Source: Polyangiaceae bacterium
GTDB lineage: Bacteria > Myxococcota_A > Polyangia > Polyangiales > Polyangiaceae
DNA length: 64,000 bases
NCBI GenBank assembly: GCA_025937835.1
Contig: JAICQO010000023.1
Coordinates: 1 to 64,000, forward strand
Reading direction: 5' to 3'
In this document: piece by piece, positions 61,999-64,000 of the stretch
Layout of the letters: each line of letters starts with the position of its first letter
Numbering within the stretch: position 1 is the stretch's first letter
The notes under the pieces: generated by a model
The model's database searches: none
Seen by the model: the letters and a program-made list of their open reading frames with translations, nothing else
Told to the model about the DNA's origin: nothing
Position numbers and translations under genes: made by a program

Positions 61999-62508
61999 TC
62001 ACTTGGTCTTGGTCGCTTCGGCCACGACCTGACCGAGCTCGTTCGCCGTCACCTCGGGCCCCGACATCCAGCGGATGAACCCGAGCGAGTCGAGCACGAC
62101 CGCGGTCGGCACCGAAGACACCAAAAATAGCTTCTTCAGCCGCTCCTGCTCGTCGATCACCACCGGGTACTCGAGGCCGGTCTTGGCGGCGAACGACTTC
62201 ACCTTCTTGTCGTCGCCGGGTGAGAAGATCGCCCAGGCCACGGTGCGCTCGTTGTCGTGGAACACCGCGGTCGTCGCCTCGAGCATCCGCTCGCACGGCG
62301 CGCAGTCGGTCTTCACGAACGCCAGCACCACCGGGTGGCCGCCGAACGAATCGCTCGACACGGCCTTGCCGCTGAGCGTCTCCGTCTGGAACGGCGGCGG
62401 GCGCTGATCGAGCAATTCGCTCGGCTGCGACTTGGGCGGGGGAGGCGAGGCGCACGAGAGCGACAGCGCGAACAGCGAGAGCAATGCCAGCGGCTTCACG
62501 CCGAGCAC
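61999..62508 (-). CDS. TlpA/ResA-like thioredoxin-fold lipoprotein
   Basis: The 169-residue protein has a lipobox (LFALSLSC, Cys19) and a thioredoxin-like domain with the redox motif CAPC in FVKTDCAPCERMLEATT. VVIDEQERLKKLFLVSSVPT and VVLDSLGFIRWMSGPEV fit the TlpA/AhpC-TSA group. It probably acts as a periplasmic thiol reductant, for example in cytochrome maturation. It converges on hisG with six bases between. Confidence 0.9.
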   Translation of the reverse strand: MLGVKPLALLSLFALSLSCASPPPPKSQPSELLDQRPPPFQTETLSGKAVSSDSFGGHPVVLAFVKTDCAPCERMLEATTAVFHDNERTVAWAIFSPGDDKKVKSFAAKTGLEYPVVIDEQERLKKLFLVSSVPTAVVLDSLGFIRWMSGPEVTANELGQVVAEATKTK

Positions 62509-62532
62509 GGTAACACCCCGCGCGATCTCGAC

Positions 62533-63132
62533 TCAACTCGGCCCCGTGGGCGGCTTTTCGGGGTTTGCGGGCGGCTTTTCGGGGTTTGGCGCAGGTGTCG
62601 GTGGATCGAGCACGAAGTGCGGCTGGAGTCGCTTCAAGCTCTTCACGCCGATGCCCTTCACGCGCAAGAGGTCGGTGGCGCGCTTGAAGCGCCCGCCGAG
62701 CTTCTCGCGCAGCAGGATGATGGCCTGCGCGCGCTTGGCACCGATCCCCGGTAAGCGCCGGAGGTCGTCGGCGGAGGCCTTGTTCAAGATCACCTTGCCG
62801 TCCGCCGTGAGCGCTTCCGAGGGCGGGGCGGGCGGAGGCGCGGCGCTCGCGGCCGGCAGCGCGGCCTCGCCCGAAAGCGAAGCCGTCAGTGTCGTCACGA
62901 GCCCTGCCTCGGCGGGTGGCGCGGAGTGACGCGGGGCCGTGCGCGCGAGGCCCGACGCCGAGGGCTCGGCGAGCGCGATCCGCTCACCGCCGAGCCCTCG
63001 CGCCGTCGCGAACGCGCCGATCGCGGCGAGCGCGAGCATGCCGCAGGTGATGCCCGCGACCTTGCCGAGAACTTGCGACCAGACGCTGCGCTGCAGCCGT
63101 CGCACGATTTCAACGAGCCGCTCGCGATCCAT
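62533..63132 (-). CDS. ComEA-like helix-hairpin-helix membrane protein
   Basis: The 199-residue protein has an N-terminal membrane helix (VAGITCGMLALAAIGAFATA), a long Ala/Pro/Ser linker, and a ComEA-type HhH pair (ILNKASADDLRRLPGIGAKR, AQAIILLREKLGGRFKRATD, LLRVKGIGVKSLKRLQPHF). The end holds a tandem NPEKPPANPEKPP. ComEA binds incoming DNA during natural transformation. Myxobacterial HhH proteins of this form may also act in other DNA contacts; the exact role is not shown. Confidence 0.88.
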   Translation of the reverse strand: MDRERLVEIVRRLQRSVWSQVLGKVAGITCGMLALAAIGAFATARGLGGERIALAEPSASGLARTAPRHSAPPAEAGLVTTLTASLSGEAALPAASAAPPPAPPSEALTADGKVILNKASADDLRRLPGIGAKRAQAIILLREKLGGRFKRATDLLRVKGIGVKSLKRLQPHFVLDPPTPAPNPEKPPANPEKPPTGPS

Positions 63133-63144
63133 GGCCCGTTCCTC

Positions 63145-63390
63145 TCAAGCCATGTCCGCGAGGGAGTCTTCCTCGCGGTGGTGACCGTTGGACCCGCGCA
63201 GCGTGGTGCCCGTGACCTCTTCGCGCGGGACGTAGTCCCTGATCTGAATTTCGCCGCTCACGGGCACGGCCTCGAGCTTCACGTTGATCGAGCCGTCGCT
63301 GTTGACGAACGCGACGCCCACCCGGTTCCAGAAGCTCCGGCCGTTGCGGTTGACGATGACGTACGCGATTTTCATTTTGGTGTTGTCCAT
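63145..63390 (-). CDS. Small protein of unknown function
   Basis: The 81-residue protein starts at ATG 63390, with GGAG six bases before it; a second ATG at 63375 is possible. MKIAYVIVNRNGRSFWNRVG then VAFVNSDGSINVKLEAVPVS and EIQIRDYVPREE look like one small beta-rich domain, and the tail is acidic. Similar short proteins with the pattern NRNGRSFWNRVGVAFVNSDG are widespread in delta-proteobacteria, from memory. It lies 12 bases upstream of comEA on the same strand. Confidence 0.72.
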   Translation of the reverse strand: MDNTKMKIAYVIVNRNGRSFWNRVGVAFVNSDGSINVKLEAVPVSGEIQIRDYVPREEVTGTTLRGSNGHHREEDSLADMA

Positions 63391-63603
63391 GTGTGTCTCC
63401 TCGCGGCGTGGAAAAGGCCGCCGCACGCGCGGGACCATTGCCAGGCGCATGCCACGCACCGACACCGCAAAATCCGGCGCTTTCCCCACGAAGAGCGCGC
63501 GATGTGCGCTGGCGGGCGCTGGCGGTCCCCTGGCGGCCCGGCGGCGCTGCCGCTCGTTGCTCGGGTGCAGTCGGCGTGTTACTCGACCGGTCTGGAGGCT
63601 CCG

Positions 63604-64000
63604 ATGGCCAACGCACCTGCTCCCGTTCGTTCTCTCTCTCGTCGAACCCTGGTGCAGGGCGCTGCGCTGGCAGCCGGCAGCGCGGCCTTGCTCCGCAGCG
63701 AACGCGCGGAGGCAGCGGGCCCGAGCCTCGATTCGTTGATCGCCGCCCCGCCCGCCGCCTTCTCGCCGCTGAACGCGCCGGGCAAGGTGACGAAGGTCGC
63801 CGCCAAGGGCGACTTCGCGTCGATCATGCAACCGAACCAGCTCTGGCCCAAGGCCGAGGTGGCGAAGCGCCTGCTCGAGAAGGCGATGATGGAGTTCACG
63901 GGCGCGCCGGATCTGAACGCCGCGATGGGGCGCTTCATCTCCAAGGACGACAAGGTGGCGATCAAGGTCAACGGCATCGCGGGCCAGACCGGCGCCACCA
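63604..64000 (+). CDS. Tat-exported DUF362-like protein, 5' part (cut by window end)
   Basis: The frame opens at ATG 63604 and runs off the window, 132 codons seen. The N-terminus SLSRRTLVQGAALAAGSAAL is a twin-arginine signal. The mature part contains MEFTGAPDLNAAMGRFISKD and DKVAIKVNGIAGQTGA; VAIKVN is the hallmark of the DUF362 family, whose members are often Tat-exported and adjoin iron-sulfur proteins. The rest of the gene and its function lie outside the window. The 213-base gap before it shows no other gene. Confidence 0.8.
   Translation, partial: MANAPAPVRSLSRRTLVQGAALAAGSAALLRSERAEAAGPSLDSLIAAPPAAFSPLNAPGKVTKVAAKGDFASIMQPNQLWPKAEVAKRLLEKAMMEFTGAPDLNAAMGRFISKDDKVAIKVNGIAGQTGAT

Overview
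The window is high-GC DNA whose content points to a myxobacterium, most likely of the Polyangiales/Sorangium type. The evidence is a hybrid histidine kinase, an HD-GYP/PATAN fusion, a Ser/Thr kinase beside a PEGA lipid/periplasm protein, a PP2C phosphatase fused to a cyclic-nucleotide-binding domain, a MYXO-CTERM-like protease, DUF1552/DUF1592 proteins, and many Cys-rich or Thr-Gly-Gly-rich lipoproteins. This assignment is inferred from gene content, not from a marker-gene comparison.

Layout. 1-5.3 kb: the end of a hybrid sensor kinase and a response regulator, the rplM-rpsI operon on the minus strand, a degenerate HD-GYP/pseudo-receiver/PATAN protein, and an unknown gene. 5.3-9.7 kb: a minus-strand operon of a DUF1592 protein, a DUF1552 protein and a repeat-rich surface protein. 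9.8-15.3 kb: a kinase/PEGA/Cys-rich lipoprotein operon, an outer-membrane-type protein and a lipoprotein. 15.4-20.2 kb: a DEAD-box helicase, tRNA-Cys, a Cys-rich lipoprotein, a region with striking dyads and a fatty-acid desaturase. 20.3-28.2 kb: a GH94 phosphorylase, an MBL-fold hydrolase, AlgH, Pcm, a SUMF1-like protein, an SRPBCC protein and a secreted trypsin-like protease. 28.4-34.6 kb: tRNA-Ala, dnaK followed by a run of hairpins, and two envelope proteins. 34.4-41.7 kb: a pseudouridine synthase and envelope proteins, a FecR-like lipoprotein coupled to a PP2C-cNMP phosphatase, a small membrane protein and a GreA-like factor.

41.7-52.5 kb holds an almost complete purine-to-glyoxylate pathway. 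xdhA-xdhB (plus strand) diverge from a tightly coupled minus-strand operon: xdhC, a two-dinucleotide-fold flavoprotein, allantoinase, allantoicase, OHCU decarboxylase, HIU hydrolase and a CitE/malate-synthase-like TIM-barrel protein. No recognisable urate oxidase is present. The flavoprotein, placed exactly between xanthine dehydrogenase maturation and ring opening, is the best candidate for that step and is the most interesting item in the window.

52.5-64 kb: a long imperfect inverted-repeat element rich in CGCAAAG units, radC, a truncated haemoglobin next to its likely flavin/iron-sulfur reductase behind a clear promoter, a CinA-like/xseB/HEAT/TSP3 protein operon, murA-hisG, a TlpA-like lipoprotein, a ComEA-like protein, a small unknown, and the start of a Tat-exported DUF362-like protein cut by the window end. 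Start and stop codons overlap (ATGA, GTGA, TTGA, TGATG, TAGTG) at many junctions, so translational coupling is common here.
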